NCBI GenBank assembly: GCA_965216695.1
Contig: OZ244212.1
Location: 1,116,001 to 1,180,000, forward strand
DNA length: 64,000 bases
From: G965216695 sp965216695
Lineage (GTDB): Bacteria; Pseudomonadota; Gammaproteobacteria; Pseudomonadales; Azotimanducaceae
Direction: 5' to 3'
This document shows positions 50,694 through 58,320 of this stretch, piece by piece. Position 1 is the first letter of the stretch; the number at the start of each line of letters is the position of its first letter. Position numbers and translations under genes: made by a program. A model generated the notes under the pieces. It saw only the letters and a program-made list of their open reading frames with translations. It had not been told where the DNA came from and did no database searches.

Positions 50694-51103
50694 CTATTGT
50701 CGTTGCTACTACGCTGACGCTGCTCGCGATCACCGTGTTCGCCGAACCACCGCTCGTCACCTCACCGCTCGGACTGCAATACCGGGATCTGCACCTCGGC
50801 GCCGGCAAGGCAGTGGCCACCGGCGACACTGCACAGGTCCACGTCGTGATGTGGCGGGACAAGAACGGGCAACGCGGTGCGGAGCTGTACAACTCCCGAG
50901 CGGAGCGTGGTGCTGTATCGTTCGTTGTAGGGGCCGACGCCATCATGCCGGCGCTGAACGCAGGCGTGATCGGCATGAAACCCGGCGGCAAACGGATGCT
51001 GCTGGTGCCGCCCGCGTTCGCGTATGGCGACAAGGGATTGCCGGAGGTGGCCGGACCGGACAGCCGTTTCTTTCTACTGCTGGAACTCGTCGGCTCCGAA
51101 TGA
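50681..51103 (+). CDS. FKBP-type peptidyl-prolyl cis-trans isomerase, exported
   Basis: A 140-residue protein with a signal peptide (residues about 1-21) and one FKBP domain: LQYRDLHLGAGKAVATGDTAQVHVVMW, IMPALNAGVIGMKPGGKRMLLVPPAFAYGDKG and FFLLLELV. It is a periplasmic prolyl isomerase/foldase. AAGGAGAT precedes the ATG inside the end of the SGNH gene; the 13-base overlap implies translational coupling, so it may help fold that disulfide-rich protein (inference). Confidence 0.9.
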   Translation: MRTLAIVVATTLTLLAITVFAEPPLVTSPLGLQYRDLHLGAGKAVATGDTAQVHVVMWRDKNGQRGAELYNSRAERGAVSFVVGADAIMPALNAGVIGMKPGGKRMLLVPPAFAYGDKGLPEVAGPDSRFFLLLELVGSE

Positions 51104-51107
51104 CCAG

Positions 51108-51130
51108 GTCGGGCGGCGCACCCGCCCGAC
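51108..51130. terminator. Hairpin between convergent FKBP and methyltransferase genes
   Basis: GTCGGGCGG (51108-51116) and CCGCCCGAC (51122-51130) form a perfect 9-bp stem around CGCAC, just after the FKBP stop and touching the stop of the convergent methyltransferase gene. No T-tract is present. Confidence 0.6.
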
Positions 51131-51771
51131 TAGTCGGCGTCCGGTCCTTTGGTCCCAGTTACAATCCACAGGGGATCGCCGTGCAGCGGCGAGCGATCGA
51201 GCGTTTCGATCACATCGATGCCACCGCCCCTGCGCATGTACTCCGACACTACCTGAAATCGCTGATCCCGTGACAAAACGTGAAACGCACGGATGGCTTT
51301 CGTTGGAAACAACCGGTGCGACATGGCGACAACGCAACGCCCGCCCGGCGCAAGCACTCGCGCGATCTGCGCAAACACGTCCAGCGGGCGCACCAAATAC
51401 TGAATCGACACTGCAATCAGCACGGCGTCAAATTCCGCATCGTCGAACGGCAGCACGGGATTGTGATTCAGATCCTGAACCAGCCAGCGGTCGAGGCGCG
51501 GGTTGGCGCGCAGTTCTTCCGCGTTCATGCCAACACCTGCCACATGACGGTACGCAACAGACTCGGGCAGATGGGATACCCATGACGACATCAAATCGAG
51601 GACGCGGTCTTCGGGCTGCACGCACTCTCCATAGAATGCAGTGAGCGCGGCGATCGTCACGTCATCGATGTGCGTAACGAAGCGTGGTTGCGAGTAGAAC
51701 AACGCGTCGTCAGACTCGTCCTGGCGCTGAAAAAACGCCTCCGGAAATGCTGCGTCGTCGTCGGGTGCCAC
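51130..51771 (-). CDS. Class I SAM-dependent methyltransferase
   Basis: A 213-residue methyltransferase-fold protein. Motif I is the unusual DRVLDLMSSWVSHLP seen in a distinct group of bacterial and plastid proteins; VAGVGMNAEELRANP is the acidic-loop region and FDAVLIAVSIQYLVRPLDVFAQIARVLAPGGRCVVAMS the type-11 block. The substrate is unknown. The GTG at 51771 is favoured since an earlier start would run into the MAPEG gene by about 30 bases; GAGG lies upstream of it. It follows the MAPEG gene on the same strand. Confidence 0.8.
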   Translation of the reverse strand: MAPDDDAAFPEAFFQRQDESDDALFYSQPRFVTHIDDVTIAALTAFYGECVQPEDRVLDLMSSWVSHLPESVAYRHVAGVGMNAEELRANPRLDRWLVQDLNHNPVLPFDDAEFDAVLIAVSIQYLVRPLDVFAQIARVLAPGGRCVVAMSHRLFPTKAIRAFHVLSRDQRFQVVSEYMRRGGGIDVIETLDRSPLHGDPLWIVTGTKGPDAD

Positions 51772-51784
51772 TACACCAGTTGCC

Positions 51785-52180
51785 TCAGCGCAGCACCTGA
51801 AGCACGAACGCAACCAGCGAACCGAGCACGAAGATGTAGATCGGCGGCATGCTCAGATACAGGCCGAAGCGGCGTTTGTCCGCGTCCGCGTAATAACCCA
51901 GCGCATACATCACGCGGCCTATCGGCCACAGCAAACCGATGCCTGCAGCCCACATTGGGCTCACCGCAAACGAGAACAGCCACAGTCCGGGTAGAAACAG
52001 CACCAGATGCTCAAGCGTATTCTGGTGTGCACGAACGCAGCGGACGTATTCCGGCGGGCCGTCGTGCGAGGGCGCCGGCACGGAGAATTTGAGACGCGCC
52101 ATGCCCGCTCGGAACAACGTGTAGTAGTACACGAGCAGCGCGAGGCAGCTGACAATCCCCGGGAACGCGAAATCCGTCAT
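51785..52180 (-). CDS. MAPEG family membrane protein (microsomal GST-like)
   Basis: A 131-residue four-helix membrane protein. RCVRAHQNTLEHLVLFLPGLWLF carries the RxxRAHxNxxE signature of the MAPEG family, where Arg and Glu take part in glutathione binding; the last helices are IGLLWPIGRVMYALGYY and PPIYIFVLGSLVAFVLQVL. It probably conjugates glutathione to hydrophobic electrophiles at the inner membrane. The downstream methyltransferase gene begins 13 bases after its stop. Confidence 0.9.
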   Translation of the reverse strand: MTDFAFPGIVSCLALLVYYYTLFRAGMARLKFSVPAPSHDGPPEYVRCVRAHQNTLEHLVLFLPGLWLFSFAVSPMWAAGIGLLWPIGRVMYALGYYADADKRRFGLYLSMPPIYIFVLGSLVAFVLQVLR

Positions 52181-52204
52181 ACGCCCGGCCTCATTCGTTA
52201 ATCG

Positions 52205-52882
52205 TTAGTGTCCACGACCGAATCGGAGTATATCGCCGATGGCCGTGAACAGCCCGAGTACCAGGAACAGCACGAGCCGCAGGTCGCTCACGTAAAGACC
52301 GGCCTCTACCGGGTACGCTATGGTTTTGGTCATGGACGCAAGTTTAAACGCATGGCGCGCGCCGGTGTCGGGATGCGTCACGATCTGCGCAAACGCGCGG
52401 CGGCTGCGATAGCGAAACAGCGCCGCCACGTCCCAGCCATACGCGTTGTCGATCCCGGCAATATCGATCCCCACCCCGAGACCTCGGCCGAAGAAAATCG
52501 GGTGGCACGCGCGCGCGAGGAGCTGCCGATACATGTGCTCCATGTAATGTGCGGAATAATCGGCAGCGGTGGCATCTTCACCGAAGCCAGGCATTTGTGG
52601 CGGCTGATCGTTGGTGTCGATGTTGTTGACCATCAGAAACTGCCGCCCGGTGTCCTCCCGCAGGAAACGCTCGAAGTTCTGCAGGCGTTCTCCATCGATG
52701 CCACGTTCCCTCAGGTGGCCGAGGGTCGCATTGACCTCCTGGTCCGTCATCGGCCCGCGGAAATCTGTGTACCACACAACGAAGATCAGCCAGCCGAGCA
52801 GCGGAACGCACCAGTGCACGAGCCGGGCCCGACGGCGACGGCTGAGGGTAGGGTCATCACTCATATTGGTAATGTAACGCAT
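52205..52882 (-). CDS. Hypothetical inner-membrane protein with two terminal helices
   Basis: I do not recognise this 225-residue protein. It has one membrane helix near each end (WCVPLLGWLIFVVWY, about residues 24-38, and LRLVLFLVLGLFTAIGDIL, about 202-220) and a soluble middle with VNATLGHLRERGIDGERLQNFERFL and FLMVNNIDTNDQPPQ. The polar middle part is probably periplasmic. Its ATG overlaps the stop of the upstream LLM gene as TAATG, which argues for translational coupling and for the start at 52882; a second in-frame ATG is at 52864. Confidence 0.65.
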   Translation of the reverse strand: MRYITNMSDDPTLSRRRRARLVHWCVPLLGWLIFVVWYTDFRGPMTDQEVNATLGHLRERGIDGERLQNFERFLREDTGRQFLMVNNIDTNDQPPQMPGFGEDATAADYSAHYMEHMYRQLLARACHPIFFGRGLGVGIDIAGIDNAYGWDVAALFRYRSRRAFAQIVTHPDTGARHAFKLASMTKTIAYPVEAGLYVSDLRLVLFLVLGLFTAIGDILRFGRGH

Positions 52883-53769
52883 TACATAGGAACGAGCGAC
52901 CTAAGCTTCTGCATCACGTCCCGGTTGACCTTCAGGTCTGCGCTGCCCGGATCGACTACGAACTCATCCACCCCGGCTTGTCTGTACGCTTCGATCATCG
53001 CGCGGATCTCGTCAACGGTTCCCGTCGCAGTCCGGCGATCCGACACGGGAGTGTCCCACGTATCGTCCACAAACCGAACGCCGCAACGAATACTGACGTG
53101 GATCGACCCCGGGTCGCGTTCACTTGCTCGCAGCAGCGTCCGCAATGATTCAATGTCTTTGGCCACTTCCGCAGGCGATTTACCTAACGCGTGCCAGCCG
53201 TTACCGAACCGGGCGACCCGTTTCAACGCCACAGGTGCCCCTCCGCCAATATGCACGGGCAGCGGATCCTGCAGTGGTTTGGGCGAAAAACGCTGGCCGC
53301 GAAAGTGATAGAACTCACCGTCGTGTTCCGGTACGTCCTGGTACCAGAGCGCGTGCAACGCTGCGAGTGCATCATTGGTCCGCCGCCCACGAGACGCGAA
53401 GTCGACGCCGAGATTCTCGAACTCGTCTTCAGTGACCGCGACCCCTACCCCCAGATCCACCCGCCCGCCGGACAGCTGATCCAGTGTTGCAATGCTTTTC
53501 GCGAGGCGCACCGGATGATGCCACGGCAGAACGAGCACCGATGTCCCGAGCCGAACACGTTGGGTCTGGGTTGCGATACCCGTCAGAACGGTCAGCGGAT
53601 CGTGGTACGGCCGGTTGCCGAGACGTTTTGCCACGTAACTGGAATGGAACAGGTGCTCGCTGACCCACACACTGTGGTAACCGATCTGTTCGGCCTCAAC
53701 ACCCAACTGCAGCAGCGACGATACCTGTTCAACGCCCTGGTTGTTCGGAATACACAGTCCCAATTTCAT
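52882..53769 (-). CDS. LLM class F420-dependent oxidoreductase (TIGR03619-like)
   Basis: A 295-residue luciferase-like protein: LGVEAEQIGYHSVWVSEHLFHSSY, RVRLGTSVLVLPWHHPVRLAKSIATLDQLSGGRVDLGVGVA, LPVHIGGGAPVALKRVARFGNGWHALG and AGVDEFVVDPGSADL at the end. It belongs with the TIGR03619 F420 group. It ends in TAATG overlapped with the hypothetical membrane-protein gene. The ATG at 53769 starts KLGLCIPN, the first strand. Confidence 0.87.
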   Translation of the reverse strand: MKLGLCIPNNQGVEQVSSLLQLGVEAEQIGYHSVWVSEHLFHSSYVAKRLGNRPYHDPLTVLTGIATQTQRVRLGTSVLVLPWHHPVRLAKSIATLDQLSGGRVDLGVGVAVTEDEFENLGVDFASRGRRTNDALAALHALWYQDVPEHDGEFYHFRGQRFSPKPLQDPLPVHIGGGAPVALKRVARFGNGWHALGKSPAEVAKDIESLRTLLRASERDPGSIHVSIRCGVRFVDDTWDTPVSDRRTATGTVDEIRAMIEAYRQAGVDEFVVDPGSADLKVNRDVMQKLRSLVPM

Positions 53770-53912
53770 CGGTTCGACTCTGTGTGATGGTTTTCCGTGC
53801 GAGTAAACGCCACGTTACCCCAACCTCACCGTGCATTCAGCATTACCCGCTGGGTAACCCCGGGTGATTTCTCTAGAATCGCGGCTTCACCAACCGATCG
53901 AATTGCCACACT

Positions 53913-54707
53913 ATGATCCGCCTTGTTGCCCTCGATATTGACGGAACCCTGTTGCCCCCCGGTGCCGACGTACACGCACTACCCGGCCCGGACATGGCCG
54001 CAAGTGTGCAGGCGCTGCATGACGCCGGCATTGCGGTGGTACTGGCGACTGGACGCATGTACCCAGGCACCGCGTACGTCGCCCGTCACCTCGGTATCGA
54101 CCATCCGCTGATCTGTCAGCAGGGCGCATCCGTCCACGAAGCCGACGGGCGCTTGCGCCACGGCTACGCCATAGATCCGTCGATCGCGCTCGAACTCGTC
54201 GACTACGCAGCCTCTCACGGTTGGCCGCTCGCCTGGTTCGACCCGTTCCGCTATCTCACCACCGAGCACACGACGCAGGCGCAGTTTTTTGCCGATGTGT
54301 CAATGGTGGACATGGAAATTGACCCCTTGCCGCATCGTTCCGGCATCCAGGCGACGGGCATCGACATCATCAGCACCATCGAGGACTCTCCGGAAGTTCA
54401 CGTGCTATTGGAAGCCCGCTACGGGGCGCGCATCACGCTGCTCGATTTTCCATCGGTAACCGCGGTGCATGCACCGGAAGCCAGTAAGGGCAACGCGCTG
54501 GCCGCCCTTGCCGAGGAACTCGGCATCGGCCAACACGAAGTGCTGGCAATCGGTGACAGCGTAAACGACGTATCCATGTTGAGCTGGGCCGGATTCAGTG
54601 CGGCGCCCGCGCACTGCGACCGTTACGTGCGCGACACCGCCGTGGAGCTATTGTCGGGCGAGGGGGTCGACGGCGTGGTCGCCAAACTGCGCTCGCTCAC
54701 CGCCTAA
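53913..54707 (+). CDS. HAD-superfamily hydrolase, Cof type
   Basis: A 264-residue phosphatase of the Cof/IIB branch. Motif I is LVALDIDGTLLPP (nucleophile Asp), motif II the Thr in VLATGRM, motif III the Lys in PEASKGNAL and motif IV GDSVNDVSML. The cap domain between about residues 85 and 185 is type C2. It removes phosphate from sugars, nucleotides or flavin precursors; which one is unknown. It is monocistronic and convergent with the lipoprotein gene. Confidence 0.92.
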   Translation: MIRLVALDIDGTLLPPGADVHALPGPDMAASVQALHDAGIAVVLATGRMYPGTAYVARHLGIDHPLICQQGASVHEADGRLRHGYAIDPSIALELVDYAASHGWPLAWFDPFRYLTTEHTTQAQFFADVSMVDMEIDPLPHRSGIQATGIDIISTIEDSPEVHVLLEARYGARITLLDFPSVTAVHAPEASKGNALAALAEELGIGQHEVLAIGDSVNDVSMLSWAGFSAAPAHCDRYVRDTAVELLSGEGVDGVVAKLRSLTA

Positions 54708-54730
54708 CGGCTCGGGCAATGCCGTAATCG

Positions 54731-55174
54731 TCAGCCGCGCGGCACGAGCCTAAGCAGATAAGTCTCGTCCACGTTTTCATTGCGTGGCCTGCGGCCGTAT
54801 TTCGCCTCCCAGCGCTCGGCAAACACTTGGAACTCCGCGGCATCGGTTACACGTTCCGCGCGCAGCTCGTAGATGCTGCCATCTGCCTCAAGCCGCACGT
54901 TAGGGTTGGCGTCAATGTGCTCCACCCACGTGGAATACGACGCACCGGCAAACACGTACAGGTTACCCTGGGCTTCCACTACCCACAGCTTCACCGAGTA
55001 CGGATCGGCAGGCTGTGTTTCGAGTTGAATCACTTCGGTTACCGCCACGGTCCGCCAATCCGCTGGCGATGACGTGGACGTGCCACTCAGCGCGCCTCCC
55101 GAAAACGGCACCCAGTCGCTGCTGCACGCGCTCAACGCGACGATCACTCCGACCGTTAAAATTTTGATCATCAT
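54731..55174 (-). CDS. Predicted lipoprotein with split-barrel (nitroreductase/PNPOx-like) domain
   Basis: A 147-residue protein with a lipoprotein signal: hydrophobic LTVGVIVALSAC ends in a lipobox-type LSAC with Cys at 17. The rest, with KLWVVEAQGNLYVFAGASYSTWVEHIDANPNVRLEADGSIYELRAERVTD in outline (about residues 60-115), has the pattern of F420/FMN-binding split beta-barrels of the deazaflavin-nitroreductase (DDN) type. That makes it a membrane-anchored flavin- or F420-binding candidate, of interest next to many LLM genes. This domain call is from pattern only. Double ATG at the start (55174, 55171). Confidence 0.6.
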   Translation of the reverse strand: MMIKILTVGVIVALSACSSDWVPFSGGALSGTSTSSPADWRTVAVTEVIQLETQPADPYSVKLWVVEAQGNLYVFAGASYSTWVEHIDANPNVRLEADGSIYELRAERVTDAAEFQVFAERWEAKYGRRPRNENVDETYLLRLVPRG

Positions 55175-55361
55175 GTTTGGTTACGCTTCAGCCCCACATC
55201 CCGTTCGCACTTTACGCAAAGGTACCGCAATTATACGATGCCCCACGAACTCGAGCGTGCACCTGGCGGTCTCCTTGCTGCCCAACGGCGAAACGCTACA
55301 AGTCGATGTACATTTTTCGAATCGATAAGAACACACACATCCACGAGGTACCCGTTACACC

Positions 55362-56123
55362 ATGCAGATTAAAGACCACAACGGAATATTCGTCGGCGGC
55401 GCGTCCGGCATGGCGCTCGCCACCGCGGAGCGGTTCCGCAACGGCGGCGGCAATGTCGCGATTCTCGACCTGCCCACCTCCGATGGCGCGGCCGTTGCAG
55501 ACCGGCTAGGCGGTACCTACCACGAATGTAACGTGATGGACTACGACGGCACCGGCAAGGCTTTGGCCGACGCCGTAGCCGCGCTGGGTAGCGTCCATTT
55601 CTGCGTTAACACCGCTGGTGGCGGGGTTGCGCGGCGGACGCTGAGCAAAGACGGGCCGCACCCGTTGGAGGACTTTCAGCGGATCATCGATCTGAACCTG
55701 ATCGCATCGTTCAACATCGGACGTCTCGTGTCCGAGCACATGGCAAAAAACGAGCCCAACGAAGACGGCGAGCGGGGTTGCATCATCAGCACCGCCTCCA
55801 TCGCGGCGTTCGAAGGCCAGATCGGCCAGGTTGCGTACTCCGCGGCAAAGGCCGGTATAGCCGGTATGACGTTTGTGATGGCGCGCGACCTCGGGTCCAT
55901 GGGCATCCGCGTCAACGCCATTGCACCCAGCCTCTTCGACACGGGCCTCACCTCCGGTATCCCGGACGAATTCGCGTTGAAACTCACCCAGGATGCGGCG
56001 TTCCCGAAAAAGATGGGTAAACCGGATCACTTCGCGATCCAGGCGATCGCCATCTACGAGAACCTGATGATGAACGGCGGCACGGTTCGCGTAGACGCCG
56101 GGCAGCGATTCGCGCCCAAATAG
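55362..56123 (+). CDS. SDR family 3-hydroxyacyl-CoA dehydrogenase-like protein (HSD17B10 type)
   Basis: A 253-residue SDR. The cofactor loop reads VGGASGMALATAERF, with ASGMA in place of SGLG as in type-2 3-hydroxyacyl-CoA dehydrogenases; NTAGGG replaces NNAG; the active site is ISTASIAAFEGQIGQVAYSAAKAG; then IAPSLFDTGL and a C-terminal NGGTVRVDAGQRFAPK. It probably oxidises 3-hydroxyacyl-CoA or hydroxysteroids with NAD+. It is convergent with an enoyl-CoA hydratase gene, whose reaction would precede it. Confidence 0.9.
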   Translation: MQIKDHNGIFVGGASGMALATAERFRNGGGNVAILDLPTSDGAAVADRLGGTYHECNVMDYDGTGKALADAVAALGSVHFCVNTAGGGVARRTLSKDGPHPLEDFQRIIDLNLIASFNIGRLVSEHMAKNEPNEDGERGCIISTASIAAFEGQIGQVAYSAAKAGIAGMTFVMARDLGSMGIRVNAIAPSLFDTGLTSGIPDEFALKLTQDAAFPKKMGKPDHFAIQAIAIYENLMMNGGTVRVDAGQRFAPK

Positions 56124-56127
56124 TGAA

Positions 56128-56145
56128 AACGCGTGCAAACGCGTT
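56128..56145. terminator. First hairpin in the SDR/enoyl-CoA hydratase convergent gap
   Basis: AACGCGT-GCAA-ACGCGTT, a 7-bp stem with a 4-base loop, lies five bases after the SDR stop. TTGACAG follows instead of a T-run. Confidence 0.5.
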
Positions 56146-56152
56146 GACAGTG

Positions 56153-56175
56153 AGCGCGCCTGGACCGGGCGCGCT
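56153..56175. terminator. Second hairpin in the SDR/enoyl-CoA hydratase convergent gap
   Basis: AGCGCGCC and GGCGCGCT form a perfect 8-bp stem around the loop TGGACCG. Together with the hairpin at 56128 it forms a tandem pair between convergent genes. No T-tract is seen. Confidence 0.5.
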
Positions 56176-56237
56176 GCTAGTGTACGTGGCGAGGCGGCAC
56201 ACACCGACGACAACCGGTTCTTGGAGCGCCCGGCCTG

Positions 56238-57149
56238 TTAGCGTTCGTCGTCCGACCTCGGCCGCTCGCCGTAATCCTGCCACGGCCGATCCCGGTCGCG
56301 AATCGTTTCGCGAAACCCCTTGGTGCCGAACATCTCGACCCAGCGGTAGGCTTCCTCGGTATGCCGGGTGATGCCGTCGAACAGCGTTCCCAGGAGTTGA
56401 GTCGTCCCCAATCCCATGTTTTCGTACGCCTGATTGATCAGCAGTTTGTTAAGCGCCAACTGATTGGCGGGAATGTTACAAAACAGCCGCGCTTCCGCTT
56501 CGACGAAACCTGACAGTTCGTCCGGCGGTACCACGTGCGATACGAGGCCGATCCGGTGCGCTGTGGCCGCGTCGATCGCTCGTCCGGTGAGCAAAAACTG
56601 CTTGGCGTGCTCGAGCGTCAACCGGTACACCCACAACATGGTTGTCGGCGTACCGTAGATGCGGCTCGGCGCATAGCCAATGTGGGCGTCGCTCGCCATA
56701 TAGAGCTGATCGCAACACAGTACCAGGTCTGTGGCGCCGCCTACCGCCCAACCCTTGATCTCCCCCAGTACCGGCTTGGGACAATGCCAGATGCGCATGA
56801 ATCGCCGCACGTTGTTACCCATGAATGCCAGATCCCGGACCGGATCCCACGCTCCGTCGCGGCGCTGTACCGGGGGTGCATCGTAGGGCACGTCCCAATC
56901 AGCACGATTCGCTGTCAGATCGTAGCCTGCCGTAAACGTATCGCCCACACCTCGCAGTACAACCGCAGCCACATCCCGGGACCGGCTTGCGCGATCGATC
57001 CCGTCCTCGATTCCCTGAATGACGCCATTGGTGAGTGTGTTCTTCTTCTCCGGCCGATTGATCGAAATGATCGCGATGCCGTCCTTCTCCTCGTAAAGCG
57101 TCTCACGCTTCGACGCATCGGAACCCGATGCGGTGTCGCCTTCACCCAT
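56238..57149 (-). CDS. Enoyl-CoA hydratase/isomerase family protein
   Basis: A 303-residue crotonase-fold protein. The first oxyanion loop is FTAGYDLTA; the second is IKGWAVGGATDLVLCCDQLYMA with the conserved G-G pair; a Glu/Tyr/Ser region follows in HIGYAPSRIYGTPTT. The N-terminus starts with about 15 polar residues before the fold. AAGGAGAGAGGGG precedes the ATG at 57149, a strong ribosome site. It hydrates an enoyl-CoA of unknown type. It is convergent with an SDR gene that could act on its product. Confidence 0.9.
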   Translation of the reverse strand: MGEGDTASGSDASKRETLYEEKDGIAIISINRPEKKNTLTNGVIQGIEDGIDRASRSRDVAAVVLRGVGDTFTAGYDLTANRADWDVPYDAPPVQRRDGAWDPVRDLAFMGNNVRRFMRIWHCPKPVLGEIKGWAVGGATDLVLCCDQLYMASDAHIGYAPSRIYGTPTTMLWVYRLTLEHAKQFLLTGRAIDAATAHRIGLVSHVVPPDELSGFVEAEARLFCNIPANQLALNKLLINQAYENMGLGTTQLLGTLFDGITRHTEEAYRWVEMFGTKGFRETIRDRDRPWQDYGERPRSDDER

Positions 57150-57243
57150 ACCCCTCTCTCCTTCCTGTCACAGTTCGCTGCGCGCACTCCTTTTGTATCA
57201 TAGACCGCGCGAACGGCGGGACGCCGGCAGCCCGGGAGACGGC

Positions 57244-58224
57244 ATGCGCAGCAACGCTCTGTATTTTCCGTACATCAACGTGCCCCAGTCGTCGTGGGTG
57301 CTGTCGAGCCTACTGTACTGGGAGCGATTCTCAGCAATCGTGCCGTACGAGTACGTTGCGGAACCGCGGCGGTACTCGCCATGGATGCGCGATCTGGTGG
57401 CGGCCGGACTGGTCAAAACGATTCAACCGGTCGATCACATGGACGGGTTGCCGCAGGACGTCGGACTACCGTTTGTCGACGTCGCGCAGCGTTGGCTTGA
57501 CGCGCGAGGCGGCGATACCGGAACACACTTCGCCTCTATTCACGCTGAGAAAATCGGCGATTGGTTCTTTGGACCGCTGCAGGAGATGGGCGTACTCACC
57601 CCTGGTGACTATCCGTGGTACCGGATGCCGACGCCGCTCGCAAACCGGTTCATGGCCTACCTCGCAACGCTGCTGGCAGAACTGGACAGCGTCGATGCCA
57701 CGCCGTTAACCGATTCAGAGCCTCGCACTCGGGTATTCGGGGGCAACGCACGTGACGACACCCGCAGTCAGCTTCTTTCTAAAGTGATCCCTCTGCCCCT
57801 GCTCGACGACACGGCAGACATCGATGCCATCGTGGCGTTCAAGGAACGGTACGGCTCGCAAGCCGCTCGCTTCCGACGACGCATCGAGGAAGAAGTCATC
57901 GCCATCGCCAGCGTCGCCGATCTGGCCCAGCGCAACGAGATGGCGGCCCTTGTGGGCACGCGCCTCAGCGACGAAATCGACGAGCTGCACGAAGCCCTCG
58001 CCGGACGATGGCGCAAGATTGTGTTCGGATCGCTGCTACCCGTCGTCCCTGCAAGCGCGACGCTTGCGGCCACCGCAGCGGGCCCGGCCGTTGCCGCGGG
58101 CCTGGCCGCAACGTCGCTCGCCACAGCCATCTACAGCGCGGTTGCTACGTTCAAGGACGTTCGCGGGCTCGCCCACCGGCCGCTGGCGTACGCAGCGCTG
58201 TTCCGCCGCGCCCGGAAAGGCTGA
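57244..58224 (+). CDS. DUF6236-like protein
   Basis: A 326-residue soluble protein. The N-terminal ALYFPYINVPQSSWVLSSLLYWERFSAIVPYEY is the pattern I associate with DUF6236 (LYFP-x-I, W, LLYW-x3-IVP). The rest is helical, with an Ala/Gly-rich hydrophobic hairpin near the C-terminus (ATLAATAAGPAVAAGLAATSLA, about residues 285-306) that may insert in membranes. The function of the family is unknown. The ATG at 57244 begins the conserved motif. It is 96 bases upstream of the GST gene on the same strand. Confidence 0.65.
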   Translation: MRSNALYFPYINVPQSSWVLSSLLYWERFSAIVPYEYVAEPRRYSPWMRDLVAAGLVKTIQPVDHMDGLPQDVGLPFVDVAQRWLDARGGDTGTHFASIHAEKIGDWFFGPLQEMGVLTPGDYPWYRMPTPLANRFMAYLATLLAELDSVDATPLTDSEPRTRVFGGNARDDTRSQLLSKVIPLPLLDDTADIDAIVAFKERYGSQAARFRRRIEEEVIAIASVADLAQRNEMAALVGTRLSDEIDELHEALAGRWRKIVFGSLLPVVPASATLAATAAGPAVAAGLAATSLATAIYSAVATFKDVRGLAHRPLAYAALFRRARKG

Positions 58225-58320
58225 TGACCGGTGCCCGTGATTTACAATCGCAGCCCGGGAAATAATAATGCGTTACATTACATTACCGCCTTCACGACAC
58301 ATTCCCGGAGCCTGCTGTCC

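Noticed and set aside
53843..53857. TTACCC-GCT-GGGTAA inverted repeat upstream of the HAD gene
   Set aside because: Short, with no promoter elements at proper spacing and no regulator nearby.
52869..58281. A shared 16-mer, TAATGCGTTACATTAC, at 52869-52884 (minus strand) and 58266-58281 (plus strand), thought of as a common operator
   Set aside because: In the first place it is the stop/start junction of two coupled genes. A rough estimate gives about 0.2-1 chance match of this length between the two strands of a 64-kb window, so two copies are weak evidence.
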